DNA of 64,000 bases, from positions 186,001-250,000 of the forward strand of contig NZ_SJPX01000001.1 of NCBI RefSeq assembly GCF_007860175.1, given 5' to 3'. A model generated the notes under the pieces. That model saw only the letters and a program-made list of their open reading frames with translations, did no database searches and had not been told where the DNA came from. Shown piece after piece: positions 27,216-35,990 of the stretch. Made by a program: the position numbers and the translations under genes. Within the stretch, counting starts at the first letter, position 1. The number at the start of each line of letters is the position of its first letter. Source of the stretch: Rubripirellula reticaptiva. GTDB taxonomy: Bacteria; Planctomycetota; Planctomycetia; Pirellulales; Pirellulaceae.

Positions 27216-28292
27216 CTACTGGGCACTCGAACGAGAGCCCGATGGACTGCCGCTGATCGGTCGATCCATCGGCAGCGGTCTTGCTGCGGTGGCGAATCCT
27301 TTCGCGTACAGACGCTCCTTCAAACCTCGGAAAGCACCAAAGCTGTCCGGATAGACCCAGACGGTAATCGTTGTGCTTCTTGGATCGCGTCCAGCAAGTT
27401 CGATATCCAGTTCGCTACTGCCGCTGAGAACCTTTCCGATCTCCTGTCCGTGCGGTTCGGCTAGCGGTTCCAACGTCATGCCAACCAACTGGACTCGCGT
27501 AGCCATCTGAGCCCTGCCGCCGTTGTTGACCATCGCCCGATTTTTGTCGATCACGTAGCGAGCGACATAGCCGCGAACTGGCCCCACCGCGCCGTCGAGT
27601 TGCCCTTCGCGCGAACCGACTGCGGCCCGTTCAAAATCAACTTTGATCTCATCAACCAAGCGATCCACCGGAACCACCGACAGTAGATTTCCCTTCAAAC
27701 GCAAGTGGATTTCGTCTCCGAAGACGGTCTTCGCCATCGGGGTTGGCAAGTGCTCGACCTTGACGACCGTTTCAGGTTGGTCCTGCAAACGCTCGCGTTC
27801 ACCCTCAAGCTGCTGAAGTTCAGTTTTTGCTTTCTCGATCTGGGTTCGATGAGTCGCCGCCAGCATCTTGCTTTGGTCGAGCGACTTCTTCTTTTCGTCC
27901 CATGTCAATTTTGCTTCGGCCAGCAAGTCCATCAACATCGCGCGTTGCTGGACCTTCGAATCGAGCTCGGCATCATGCATCTTGACCAGTTGCTCTAAAC
28001 GATTGGATTCCGACTGCGCCGCGGCGGCGCGCATCGCTTGCTGAGCCAACCGAGACAACTGCGATTCGCTGGCCCAGTGAGATTCGTCCAGCAGGCCTTC
28101 GTCGTTCAACGATTCGCTATCGATCGCTAACTTTTCCTGTGACTGTTCTTGGATTTCTTCGATCACGGCGGTCGACTGTGATCCCAAGATCACGACCAAG
28201 ATGATCAAAATGCCGACCAAGTTGGCAACAATGTCCAAGAACGAATCGTGCCCTAGTTCAATGGTTGTGCGATTTCGCCGATTCCCGATCAT
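27216..28292 (-). CDS. ExbD/MotB-like stator subunit with membrane Asp
   Basis: 358 residues. One N-terminal membrane helix (residues about 18-40) with an Asp near its start, HDSFLDIVANLVGILIILVV, matching the proton-carrying Asp of ExbD/TolR/MotB. A long coiled coil (residues about 80-175) and a C-terminal alpha/beta region (TITVWVYPDSFGAFRGLKE) face the periplasm. Its ATG overlaps the stop of the preceding gene (ATGA, 28289-28292). Third gene of the MotA–ExbD–ExbD operon. No OmpA peptidoglycan motif was recognised. Confidence 0.8.
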   Translation of the reverse strand: MIGNRRNRTTIELGHDSFLDIVANLVGILIILVVILGSQSTAVIEEIQEQSQEKLAIDSESLNDEGLLDESHWASESQLSRLAQQAMRAAAAQSESNRLEQLVKMHDAELDSKVQQRAMLMDLLAEAKLTWDEKKKSLDQSKMLAATHRTQIEKAKTELQQLEGERERLQDQPETVVKVEHLPTPMAKTVFGDEIHLRLKGNLLSVVPVDRLVDEIKVDFERAAVGSREGQLDGAVGPVRGYVARYVIDKNRAMVNNGGRAQMATRVQLVGMTLEPLAEPHGQEIGKVLSGSSELDIELAGRDPRSTTITVWVYPDSFGAFRGLKERLYAKGFATAARPLPMDRPISGSPSGSRSSAQ

Positions 28293-30487
28293 TGTGATTG
28301 CCTCCCAAGCACTTCGACGCCGCTGCCGTCCATCAATGAACGCAACTGGTTGAAACGAGATTCAGCACCTGGCATGACTTCGACATCCAAACGTGGTTGC
28401 CACCGCCCACCCGGAAGTGCGGCGCCCCAACGCTCGACTTGATCTCGAACCGACGTCGCCAATTCCAACGTTGCTCGCTCGACGTCACCACTTAAAAAAC
28501 CAAACATTTCGGTCGCACTGCCTCGAGTCGACAGCAACACAAAGTGGTCGTCATAACACTGGACCCGCATCGTACGAACGATCGCGTTTCCTTGTGCCCC
28601 CGCGACTTCGCTTGGCAGTGCCCAGTCGCGTCCCTGCCGACGAACAAGATCACGATCTTGTTTGGGCGACAGGTCTTTTTGAAATGAGGGCGACGGCGTG
28701 CCTTGTTGATTTGAATCCGACAAAGACGAGGATGCCGTACCAGCTTGCGATCGTGAACTTTGCGATCCGGGACTTTGTGAAGCCGAACCCGAACTTTGAT
28801 TTCCGCCGGTACCGGTGCTGCCGGCTGACATTCGCGAAGTGGCTGAACCGGACTGACGGCTTGCCCCAGCCAGAGGCGCACCGTCGGCATCGACACCGCG
28901 GGTGCTGTTGCCTTTTCCATCTACGCGGCTGCCGTTTGCTGGTCCGGAAAGATCAAACGCGCCCGGCTTTGATCCCGCAGCGGTCAAGCCCTGAGCTGAC
29001 TTGGAGCCCGCTTGATCCATTTGCTCAGCATCTTCGCCACCTTCTTCGCCTGTACTCTGATCCGTACCGCCAAGCGATCCTGAGCCACCGGACGTTCCAG
29101 CCCCGAGTGCATTTAAGGGGTCCGACATTGAACCACCAACGCCCCTTGCAAAGCTACCGTCGCCTGCGAAACCGCCCGACTTCATTTCACTGGCAGCCAC
29201 CTTCATATCGTCTGCCCAGCGCTGCTCGGTCTGCGGATCGATCCCAGCAGAATTGGCTTGCACCCCGGAACCTGTTCCGAGGTGGCTACTGGCTCCGGTG
29301 TAACGACTAGCACCACTCGATCGAGCGAGCTGGCCATCGGCGCCACGAATGGCGGAACTGCTAACGTAGGGTGACCGTCCATAGGACGACGAGCCGTAGT
29401 CTTCGCTGCCGCGATCGGTATGAAAACCATTGGAACGACCATCGCGATCGAGCGACGCAGCCGACAAAATTCGCGGCCGCGACTTTGGACCACTGCCGTA
29501 ACCGGCCCCACCGCTACCGCTGCCGCCAACACCGTATCCGCGTCCTGTCGCCATCATCGTTGATTTTTTGCGGACTTCGCGAGCAATCGTGTCTTCCAGC
29601 TCGCGTTTCAAGTTTGAATCGGGTTTGGCATACGCCAACTTCACTTCATCAGGCACCAGTTCGTATCCGAATTGGTCGTCCCAGTCTTCCATCGCGTTAC
29701 GGGCCAGCCCATAAGTCTCGATACCGCCCGGACGCACCACCAGCAAAGGGTAGGGCGACGTGGTATCGCCATAGGTCTGCATTGCATGGTGACGAACGAC
29801 ACGAAGCGCCGCATTGAGCGGGTTTGCCGACGAGTCCGAGTCAGCCAACTGAGATGCCGTGATGCGAGTTCCTTCGGGCCAAATCGTTAGCCCATCATCT
29901 ACACATTCCAAATAGATCGGTCGGCGATCGGTGCCGTTGGGCCCCTTGTGCGGCACGATCACGACGCGCGGCGTCTTGCCACCCGAGCCAGCTTTGAGCT
30001 CTTCGATTTCCTGTTTTTTGTCGTCAATCTGTTTTTGATATCGCGTCAACTCGTTTTCATCGACGTCCGCGATCGGGTCATCGCTGACCGCGCGATCGAC
30101 TTCGTCGCTTAGCTGTTTCAGTTCAGCGCGTAATCGCGTGATATGGTTTTCAATGTGAGCAAGTTTGTCACGACGATCTTCAAGATCCGCGGTTTGCTTA
30201 TCACGAAAGGCGACCAACTGGCTGACGCGAAAGTCTTCTTCGTCGACCATCTGCGCAACCGCAGCAGCTTCTAAACGCGGTGGTTTCGGATCCGAATCCA
30301 CTTCGAATTTGGCAACCGGTGTGACAGCGGCTTTGGCACGCTTAGCATCGGCCTGGCGCTTTGCGTTATCGGTCGCATCTTGCGAAACGAGTGCCAACAA
30401 CAAGATCAAAGTTCCTAGCGTGCAAACAAGCACAGCTAAGAATGGAAAAAGCGAAGGCGACAAGTTGGCGCGTTTTCGCCGACTCAT
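28289..30487 (-). CDS. ExbD-like membrane protein without membrane Asp
   Basis: 732 residues. A single N-terminal membrane helix (SLFPFLAVLVCTLGTLILLL) is laid out like ExbD, but the Asp position (FLD in the partner) is Ala (FLA). A coiled coil follows (residues about 70-160), then a globular part (VVIVPHKGPNGTDRRPIYLE), a Ser/Gly-rich linker of about 300 residues, and a C-terminal domain (RTMRVQCYDDHFVLLS). Joined to both neighbours by ATGA overlaps, so made in fixed ratio with them. Likely a non-protonatable half of a stator heterodimer. Confidence 0.75.
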   Translation of the reverse strand: MSRRKRANLSPSLFPFLAVLVCTLGTLILLLALVSQDATDNAKRQADAKRAKAAVTPVAKFEVDSDPKPPRLEAAAVAQMVDEEDFRVSQLVAFRDKQTADLEDRRDKLAHIENHITRLRAELKQLSDEVDRAVSDDPIADVDENELTRYQKQIDDKKQEIEELKAGSGGKTPRVVIVPHKGPNGTDRRPIYLECVDDGLTIWPEGTRITASQLADSDSSANPLNAALRVVRHHAMQTYGDTTSPYPLLVVRPGGIETYGLARNAMEDWDDQFGYELVPDEVKLAYAKPDSNLKRELEDTIAREVRKKSTMMATGRGYGVGGSGSGGAGYGSGPKSRPRILSAASLDRDGRSNGFHTDRGSEDYGSSSYGRSPYVSSSAIRGADGQLARSSGASRYTGASSHLGTGSGVQANSAGIDPQTEQRWADDMKVAASEMKSGGFAGDGSFARGVGGSMSDPLNALGAGTSGGSGSLGGTDQSTGEEGGEDAEQMDQAGSKSAQGLTAAGSKPGAFDLSGPANGSRVDGKGNSTRGVDADGAPLAGASRQSGSATSRMSAGSTGTGGNQSSGSASQSPGSQSSRSQAGTASSSLSDSNQQGTPSPSFQKDLSPKQDRDLVRRQGRDWALPSEVAGAQGNAIVRTMRVQCYDDHFVLLSTRGSATEMFGFLSGDVERATLELATSVRDQVERWGAALPGGRWQPRLDVEVMPGAESRFNQLRSLMDGSGVEVLGRQSQ
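29748..29755 (+). promoter_or_regulatory. GGGTAGGG octamer (KOPS-like)
   Basis: Inside the 28289-30487 gene and antisense to it. Confidence 0.35.
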
Positions 30488-32055
30488 GCTGCACGCCTTG
30501 TGGGAGTCGTCTTCGCGGACGAAGCATCCGTCGCCATCCGCGTAGTCAGCGTATCGACCGCCCGAGCCAGAATGCGCATGGCATCGGCCATGGCTTCGTT
30601 AGCTTCGTTGTTGGGGTTTGCCATCTGATGCTGCAACGAAACCGTGGCCTCGGTCAATCGACCGATCGCTTCGTGAGTTTGATTGATCGACGCATAGTGC
30701 CCCGCCAGAGTTTGCTGCTGGGTCGAGAGCGTTTCGCAAACGTCATCAAGAGTTTCGTTGAGCAACTTTGTTTGCGAATTGATTTGTTCGCTACTTTGAC
30801 GAACCGATTGGTCCAACAAAGCCTGGGCCGATTCAATCGATCGTTCCCAACGGCCACACTGATCTGCCAACCGATCGCTAGCGATCACTGACGAATCGGC
30901 AACCGCGCCAGCATGTTTCAGCAGCGCCGGTGCAAGCGTCAGTTCGAATGCATCGGCGATCGTGGCGTTGTTCTTTTCATGAACGTCCTGCCACTGCGAC
31001 TGAGCCGAATCGATTGTGCTTCGCCACAGCGTGGCTTGGTTCGACAACGACTCGGCAACGGCCGCTTGAACGCCTCGGCAAAGCTCGGCGATCAACACCG
31101 TTTGATTGTCAGACGCTTCATCGCTTGGCAAGGTCGATGAAACCAAGTTGCCAACACGAGCATCGACCGCGGCCAGCATTCGCTGTTCACTGCGCTCGAC
31201 CGGAAACTGCAAAAAGATCGCAACGACCGAAAGCACCAAACCCATCGCCGTGGTATCGAAAGCGACGTACAAACCACTTTTCAGGTTATCCACTGCCGCG
31301 GTTCCGCTGCTAAAGTCAAGTCCGCCAAGCGTTTGCGTGATCCCGATCACGGTTCCCAAGAACCCCAACATCGGAATTGCCCAAACAATGATGCGTACCA
31401 AGCCCAGGGAATCGTGAGCACCGTCGGCATCGCGTCCGGCCAGTTCTCGCAAATCGTCGGCCAAGTTCTTTGAACCACGTTGGGATTGCCGCGTCAGCAC
31501 TTCACGCAGTCGAATCACCAGGTGGCTATCGCGAGTTGTCTCAGGCAGACTTGCCAGTTCGCTTAACCAATTTCGGGCAACATGCCCGGCGTCGTTCTCG
31601 TCCATCCAGGCCTCCGCAGGGCTACTGGATTGACCGACATCCGCAGGCAGCAAATCCGAATCACGAATTCGATCCAGATGACCGCTCTCGGCCATCACCC
31701 CCATGGTCTTGGTGATTAAAATCGCGGCGGCAAAACAGAACAGAATGGTCGCCGCGACCGCGACCGGGTGGCCCAAAAAATAACGTTCTAGCGGGCCAGT
31801 GAAGGACTGGGTTGGCCCAAATTTCATGGCACCGATCAACAATCCGTAGAAACCCACGGACATGCCTGCGCCCAACACCGTCGCCAGCATCGAATTTCCC
31901 GCCACCGGCGCGTTGGCGATCACGGGCAGGACCGCAACCGATTTAGTTGCCGACGAAGTCAATCGTGATGATGGATCACTGGCCGGCTTGGGCTTGTTGC
32001 CAACCGGTTGAAAGCGTGCCGAGTCTTGCGATAACGCGTTGCCGTGATCAGTCAA
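30484..32055 (-). CDS. MotA/TolQ/ExbB-type proton channel with long coiled-coil tail
   Basis: 523 residues. Four membrane segments at about 54-76, 97-117, 225-250 and 265-285; the last pair carries the ExbB/TolQ core (IPMLGFLGTVIGITQTLGGL and FDTTAMGLVLSVVAIFLQFP). After residue 300 a helical tail of about 200 residues, rich in Gln, Asp and Ala, extends into the cytoplasm. ExbB/TolQ/MotA pentamers turn proton flow into movement of ExbD-like partners; two such partners follow in the same operon. First gene of the operon; the region upstream is divergent. Confidence 0.85.
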   Translation of the reverse strand: MTDHGNALSQDSARFQPVGNKPKPASDPSSRLTSSATKSVAVLPVIANAPVAGNSMLATVLGAGMSVGFYGLLIGAMKFGPTQSFTGPLERYFLGHPVAVAATILFCFAAAILITKTMGVMAESGHLDRIRDSDLLPADVGQSSSPAEAWMDENDAGHVARNWLSELASLPETTRDSHLVIRLREVLTRQSQRGSKNLADDLRELAGRDADGAHDSLGLVRIIVWAIPMLGFLGTVIGITQTLGGLDFSSGTAAVDNLKSGLYVAFDTTAMGLVLSVVAIFLQFPVERSEQRMLAAVDARVGNLVSSTLPSDEASDNQTVLIAELCRGVQAAVAESLSNQATLWRSTIDSAQSQWQDVHEKNNATIADAFELTLAPALLKHAGAVADSSVIASDRLADQCGRWERSIESAQALLDQSVRQSSEQINSQTKLLNETLDDVCETLSTQQQTLAGHYASINQTHEAIGRLTEATVSLQHQMANPNNEANEAMADAMRILARAVDTLTTRMATDASSAKTTPTRRAA

Positions 32056-32358
32056 TTTTCAACCCTCGGGTCGTAGTCGTGTTTTCGGTGGGAGCGCGTC
32101 GCGGTGCTCGACGGAGCCGCCAAGGCATGCGTTGGCGGCATAGTCCCAATATCCAGATCGGCCGTTGCAACCAGACGTCTTTACCTAATCGTCAAGATTC
32201 TCCATCCGTCTTGCGGCCGCAGGCTGACGACAGGTACCAATTCGTCTGGGCGAAGCGATAGATCGTCTGAATTTTTGCTGGCGGAATCGCTGGTGGCGGC
32301 GATTCGTCGCCTGGGAGCGTCCGAACCTGTCCCTCGAACGAGATTTACCGAGAAAAAG
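32056..32358. other. Divergent region upstream of the stator operon
   Basis: About 300 bases hold the promoters of the stator operon (-) and of the exported protein at 32359 (+). The in-frame extension of the latter to 32104 is not coding-like. No specific element was identified. Confidence 0.35.
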
Positions 32359-32784
32359 ATGGCAAATCACGGCGTCAAACTGACTTCATTGATCTTCGCG
32401 GCAGCTCTCTTGCTAGCGGCAGCCAGTGCTTCGACCGGGCAAAACCAGGTCCCTGGCACGGCCCCCGGCGCTTTCGCAAGCCCTGAAACGCCAAACATTG
32501 AAACGCCGACCGATGGCGATGTTCGAACGTTCCTATCCACCGCTAGCGGGATACCACAGATGGGCGTCGCGGGCGACATGATCGGATTTTCCAGTTCTGA
32601 CGGCTCGGGAACTCAGACAATTACGCTAGTTCATACCGATAAATCATGGATGGCCGTGTATCATATCGATAGGTCCGGAAAAATCCGGCTGGTCAGCAGC
32701 CGTCCCATTGATGCTGATTTTTCACTGCAATTGAACGCTACTTCACCTCTGCCTGAAGAAATTCGTCAGATGGGTCGACGCTAA
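32359..32784 (+). CDS. Small exported hypothetical protein
   Basis: 141 residues from the ATG at 32359, preceded by GAGAAAAAG. A clear signal peptide (LIFAAALLLAAASASTG) precedes a Pro/Thr-rich spacer and a small beta domain (QTITLVHTDKSWMAVYHID, then GKIRLVSSRPIDADFSLQL). The same layout is seen in planctomycete proteins of unknown role. It precedes the HTH membrane protein by 119 bases on the same strand. Confidence 0.7.
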   Translation: MANHGVKLTSLIFAAALLLAAASASTGQNQVPGTAPGAFASPETPNIETPTDGDVRTFLSTASGIPQMGVAGDMIGFSSSDGSGTQTITLVHTDKSWMAVYHIDRSGKIRLVSSRPIDADFSLQLNATSPLPEEIRQMGRR

Positions 32785-32903
32785 TAAAAATAGCGCCGTA
32801 CCGTTGGGAGAAGTTGCTGTTGCTGGCGATGCTATTATCCTAGCACCGCTTGCCTATCCACACGCACTTATCCAACTTGCCCAATCGCGGAGCCAAAAAT
32901 CCG

Positions 32904-34505
32904 ATGGCCGACTATCTGTCACTTGAGGAAGCTGCCCAAAAGCTCGGGATTTCAACCGAACGCTTGGTAGAACTTCGTAGCCAAGGCAAAGTTCGTGGTT
33001 TCCGCGATGGCTCGAGCTGGAAATTTCCGGAAAACGCCATCGAACAGCTCCAGGACGACCTAGCCGATCTGTCGTCCGGCGGCGGCAGCGGAATCTCGTT
33101 CGATGAAGGCAGTGACCTTGGCATCGGCGGCGATTCAGGCGAGTCCGGCGGCAGCGACGTCAATTTGGTCCCAAGCGAAGGCGAAGGCAGCGACGTGGCC
33201 ATCGTCGCTAGCGACAGCGATCTGATGATGGAAAGCGCTGGCGGCAACCTGCTAGAAATCGATTCGGCCGATCTGCAACTCGATGGCTCGGCGATCCTGC
33301 ACGATTCAGCTCAGCTGGATCTTGCAATCGAACCCAATGCAGGCAGCACCGGCCCGGTCACCGACGAAGAGCTTCGCGAAATCGCCGATTCACACCCCGA
33401 CGCCCTTCGCCCCGAAGCTGGCGATAATGGAAGCGGATTGTCATTTGACGATGATGACGAAGACAGCGGTGAACTCGTCTTAGGCAGTGATGATGATGAC
33501 AGCGCGATGGACGTGCTCGGCGACGCAGGAAGCGGACTCGCTTCGGCAGGCGCCAGCAGTCTTGAATTGATGAACGACCTGAACCCTTCTGACGATAACA
33601 GCAACGTTGGATCGATGGGCTCACGCGGTGTCGACGTGTTGAGCGAACTGGATCTGTTGAGTGCCGAACAATCCGGCAGCGGTCTGATTTCCGGTGACAG
33701 CGAAAACTTATTGATGTCGTCGGGACTGGGCAGCAGCATTGGTGCCGACGCATTCTCGGACAGCGATGTTTCAGGCATCGACGATGCCCTGGACGATGAC
33801 GACGATCTGGTGATTGCGGATGATGACGACGATCTGGTGATCAGCAGTGCTGGCAGCGATATTTCGGTTGCCGGTGACAGCGGAATCAACTTGATGAGCC
33901 CATCGGACAGCGGCCTGTCGCTAGAAAGCGAACCGCTTGATCTGGCCGGCAGCAGCATTTCGGCACTCGACTTGGGCGCTGAGCTTTCCGACGGCAGCGG
34001 CAGCAGTGGAAGTGGCGGCGGCAGCGGGTCGATGGTCGACTTTCAAGCTGACGAAGAATTCCAATTGTCGCCATCCGGCATCGGCCTGGATGCGGACATG
34101 GAAAGTGGATCGCAGGTCATCGACGTCGAAGAATCGGGCGAAGTTGCCGAAGCGGTTGAGTTTGACGACGCCGGATTTGGCGATGCCGATCCGCTTGGCG
34201 GAGACGTTTTTGGCGCCGCTGATGGTGGCGAAGAAGCGGCGTTTGCGGTCGACGAAGAAGACGGGATGGTCGAAATCGACGAGTCATCCGCGCCGGTCGC
34301 GATGGGCGCCGTGGGAATGGGCGGCTATGAAGTGCCGTTCACGCTGCTGCAGTGCGTCACGTTGATGCTGGTTTTGTTGGTCCTGGGTCTTGGCGGCATG
34401 CTGATGACCGACTTGGTGCGAAACATGTGGACGTACACTGAAACCAGTGCACCGGTAAGCTCGCTAACCGATTCGTTGGTGGGCCTGATGGGCTGGGGTC
34501 AGTAA
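32904..34505 (+). CDS. Membrane-anchored acidic protein with N-terminal excisionase-type HTH
   Basis: 533 residues from the ATG at 32904. Residues about 1-55 are an excisionase/MerR-like DNA-binding domain (LSLEEAAQKLGISTERLVEL, GKVRGFRDGSSWKFPENAIE). About 400 residues of Ser/Gly/Asp-rich low-complexity sequence follow, with repeats such as DDDDDLVI, carrying a strong negative charge. A single membrane helix lies near the C-terminus (LLQCVTLMLVLLVLGLGGML, about residues 480-500). This places a DNA-binding head on a long acidic tether at the inner membrane. Function unknown. Longer frame to 32850 is not HTH-like. Confidence 0.75.
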   Translation: MADYLSLEEAAQKLGISTERLVELRSQGKVRGFRDGSSWKFPENAIEQLQDDLADLSSGGGSGISFDEGSDLGIGGDSGESGGSDVNLVPSEGEGSDVAIVASDSDLMMESAGGNLLEIDSADLQLDGSAILHDSAQLDLAIEPNAGSTGPVTDEELREIADSHPDALRPEAGDNGSGLSFDDDDEDSGELVLGSDDDDSAMDVLGDAGSGLASAGASSLELMNDLNPSDDNSNVGSMGSRGVDVLSELDLLSAEQSGSGLISGDSENLLMSSGLGSSIGADAFSDSDVSGIDDALDDDDDLVIADDDDDLVISSAGSDISVAGDSGINLMSPSDSGLSLESEPLDLAGSSISALDLGAELSDGSGSSGSGGGSGSMVDFQADEEFQLSPSGIGLDADMESGSQVIDVEESGEVAEAVEFDDAGFGDADPLGGDVFGAADGGEEAAFAVDEEDGMVEIDESSAPVAMGAVGMGGYEVPFTLLQCVTLMLVLLVLGLGGMLMTDLVRNMWTYTETSAPVSSLTDSLVGLMGWGQ

Positions 34506-34718
34506 CGGCGGACGAACGACAACCGTCGCAGTGCCGGCTTTTAGCTTACAAATCAGGCTAGCCTTAACGCGGCGATCCAAACCAACGCGTCAATTTGACG
34601 GGTACGTGAAGCTTGCGGCGTGCGTTAAGCTTGGGCGGTAGGGAAACAGAAATGAATTCCTGCTCCTGCCATGCCACTCCCGCTAAGCCACCGATGGCTG
34701 CTTCGCTTCTAGGTCGAT
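34506..34718. other. Intergenic region
   Basis: About 210 bases; AAGCTTG occurs twice (34611 and 34629) but no promoter or terminator can be assigned. Confidence 0.3.
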
Positions 34719-35876
34719 ATGTCGGCGCACCAATCGCAATTTCAATCGCTATCCGTTCGTACACTCGCATGTTGCCTGATCGCAGGTCTTACGCTCGGTT
34801 GCCAAAAGACTGAACCGATCACCACCTATCGGGTATCGAAAACGGTCCCCAGCCAGCTACTTGCCGAGCAAGACCGGATGCTGGCGGCGATGGTGCCCAG
34901 CGGTGACCAAGTCTGGTTTTTCAAAGTTACCGGCCCCGAATCGGCCGTGACATCAATCGAAAAGCCTTTTCGCAGCTTCGTCGAGAACATCAAGTTCGAC
35001 GACGGATCGCCTGTCATCTCTGAACTTCCCGACGGCTGGAAAAAAGGTGGCGACAAACCGATGCGGTTCGCGTCGATAGACGTCGACACGCCCGGTAAAC
35101 AACTCGACATCAGCGTCTCGCAGCTCGGGCGACTCGACGACTATGACGCGATGGTTACGATGAACGTCAACCGTTGGCGCAAACAGTTGTCGCTTGATGA
35201 ATCGACGGAAAAATGGGCTGAGGGCGATGAGATCAACGTCGCCTCGGCGGATGGCAAATCCGTGTGGGTCGACATCACTGGTAAAGGTGGCGGTGGTGCA
35301 CCGATGACACCGCCGTTCGCTGGTGGCAACGCACCGTTTGCCGCAGGCAGTGCCCCCTTCGCCGCAGGTAGCGCGCCGTTTGCCGGTGGCGAAACGCCCC
35401 CTGCGATGACCGCGCCGCAAGAACCTGCTGCTGATGCCGCACCAATCGAGCCGGACGAACGTATTCAGTTTGACCGCCCGGAAGGTTGGCGAGATGGCCG
35501 GATGAGTTCGATGCGGATGGCTGCATTCAACGTCGGTCCCGAAGACGCGGCAGCTGAAATCACGGTGATCCCAGCCGGTGGTGATTTGCGTGGCAACGTG
35601 GCTCGTTGGTTAGGGCAAGTTCGTGACGGTAACGCTCCCGACGACGTCGTCGACCAAATTCTCGCCGATGCAACCCAAGTCAATATCGATGGTCGACCGG
35701 GACAGCGGTACCTGTTAACCAGCGACGACTCGGCCGGTCAAGCCATTGATGCCACCATCGTGCCGCTTGATGGTGGCATGAGTCTGTTCATCAAGATGAC
35801 CGGACCGGCCAAGACAGTGACAAGTGAGTCCGAAGCAATCACAGCTTTTTTGGAATCGATGAAGCTAAACCTGTAA
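34719..35876 (+). CDS. Lipoprotein with two related domains
   Basis: 385 residues. N-terminal signal LACCLIAGLTLGC is a lipobox (cleavage before Cys28). Two alpha/beta halves (about 30-185 and 245-385) share a pattern: W-x-DG/Y-rich start (PDGWKKGGDKPMRFASIDV; PEGWRDGRMSSMRMAAFNV) and a closing TGPAKTVTSE-type block (GPESAVTSIEKPFRSFVENI; ITAFLESMKLNL). They are separated by four heptad-like repeats of PFAGG/APFAAGS (35311-35390). Likely anchored to a membrane facing the periplasm; role unknown. It directly precedes the cytochrome c assembly gene. Confidence 0.78.
   Translation: MSAHQSQFQSLSVRTLACCLIAGLTLGCQKTEPITTYRVSKTVPSQLLAEQDRMLAAMVPSGDQVWFFKVTGPESAVTSIEKPFRSFVENIKFDDGSPVISELPDGWKKGGDKPMRFASIDVDTPGKQLDISVSQLGRLDDYDAMVTMNVNRWRKQLSLDESTEKWAEGDEINVASADGKSVWVDITGKGGGGAPMTPPFAGGNAPFAAGSAPFAAGSAPFAGGETPPAMTAPQEPAADAAPIEPDERIQFDRPEGWRDGRMSSMRMAAFNVGPEDAAAEITVIPAGGDLRGNVARWLGQVRDGNAPDDVVDQILADATQVNIDGRPGQRYLLTSDDSAGQAIDATIVPLDGGMSLFIKMTGPAKTVTSESEAITAFLESMKLNL
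35311..35390 (+). repeat. In-gene short tandem repeat (PFAGG/APFAAGS)
   Basis: Four copies of a 21-base unit encode PFAGGN, APFAAGS, APFAAGS and APFAGGE in the linker of the lipoprotein. Copy number is likely to vary between strains. Confidence 0.6.
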
Positions 35877-35990
35877 ACTTAGGTTGCAAGCTTTGATCGC
35901 AAGATTCCTGCCCCGCCTATCGAGTCACGATCTGCCCCCGCAGATCGATGCCCGCATCCTGAACCTTAACGTTCTCAAAGAGACCCAACG

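Noticed and set aside
27216-32055. Zorya defence system
   Set aside because: The MotA-like gene with a tail is suggestive, but there is no ZorC/ZorD/ZorE-type gene or nuclease/helicase nearby, and a second ExbD-like gene does not fit.
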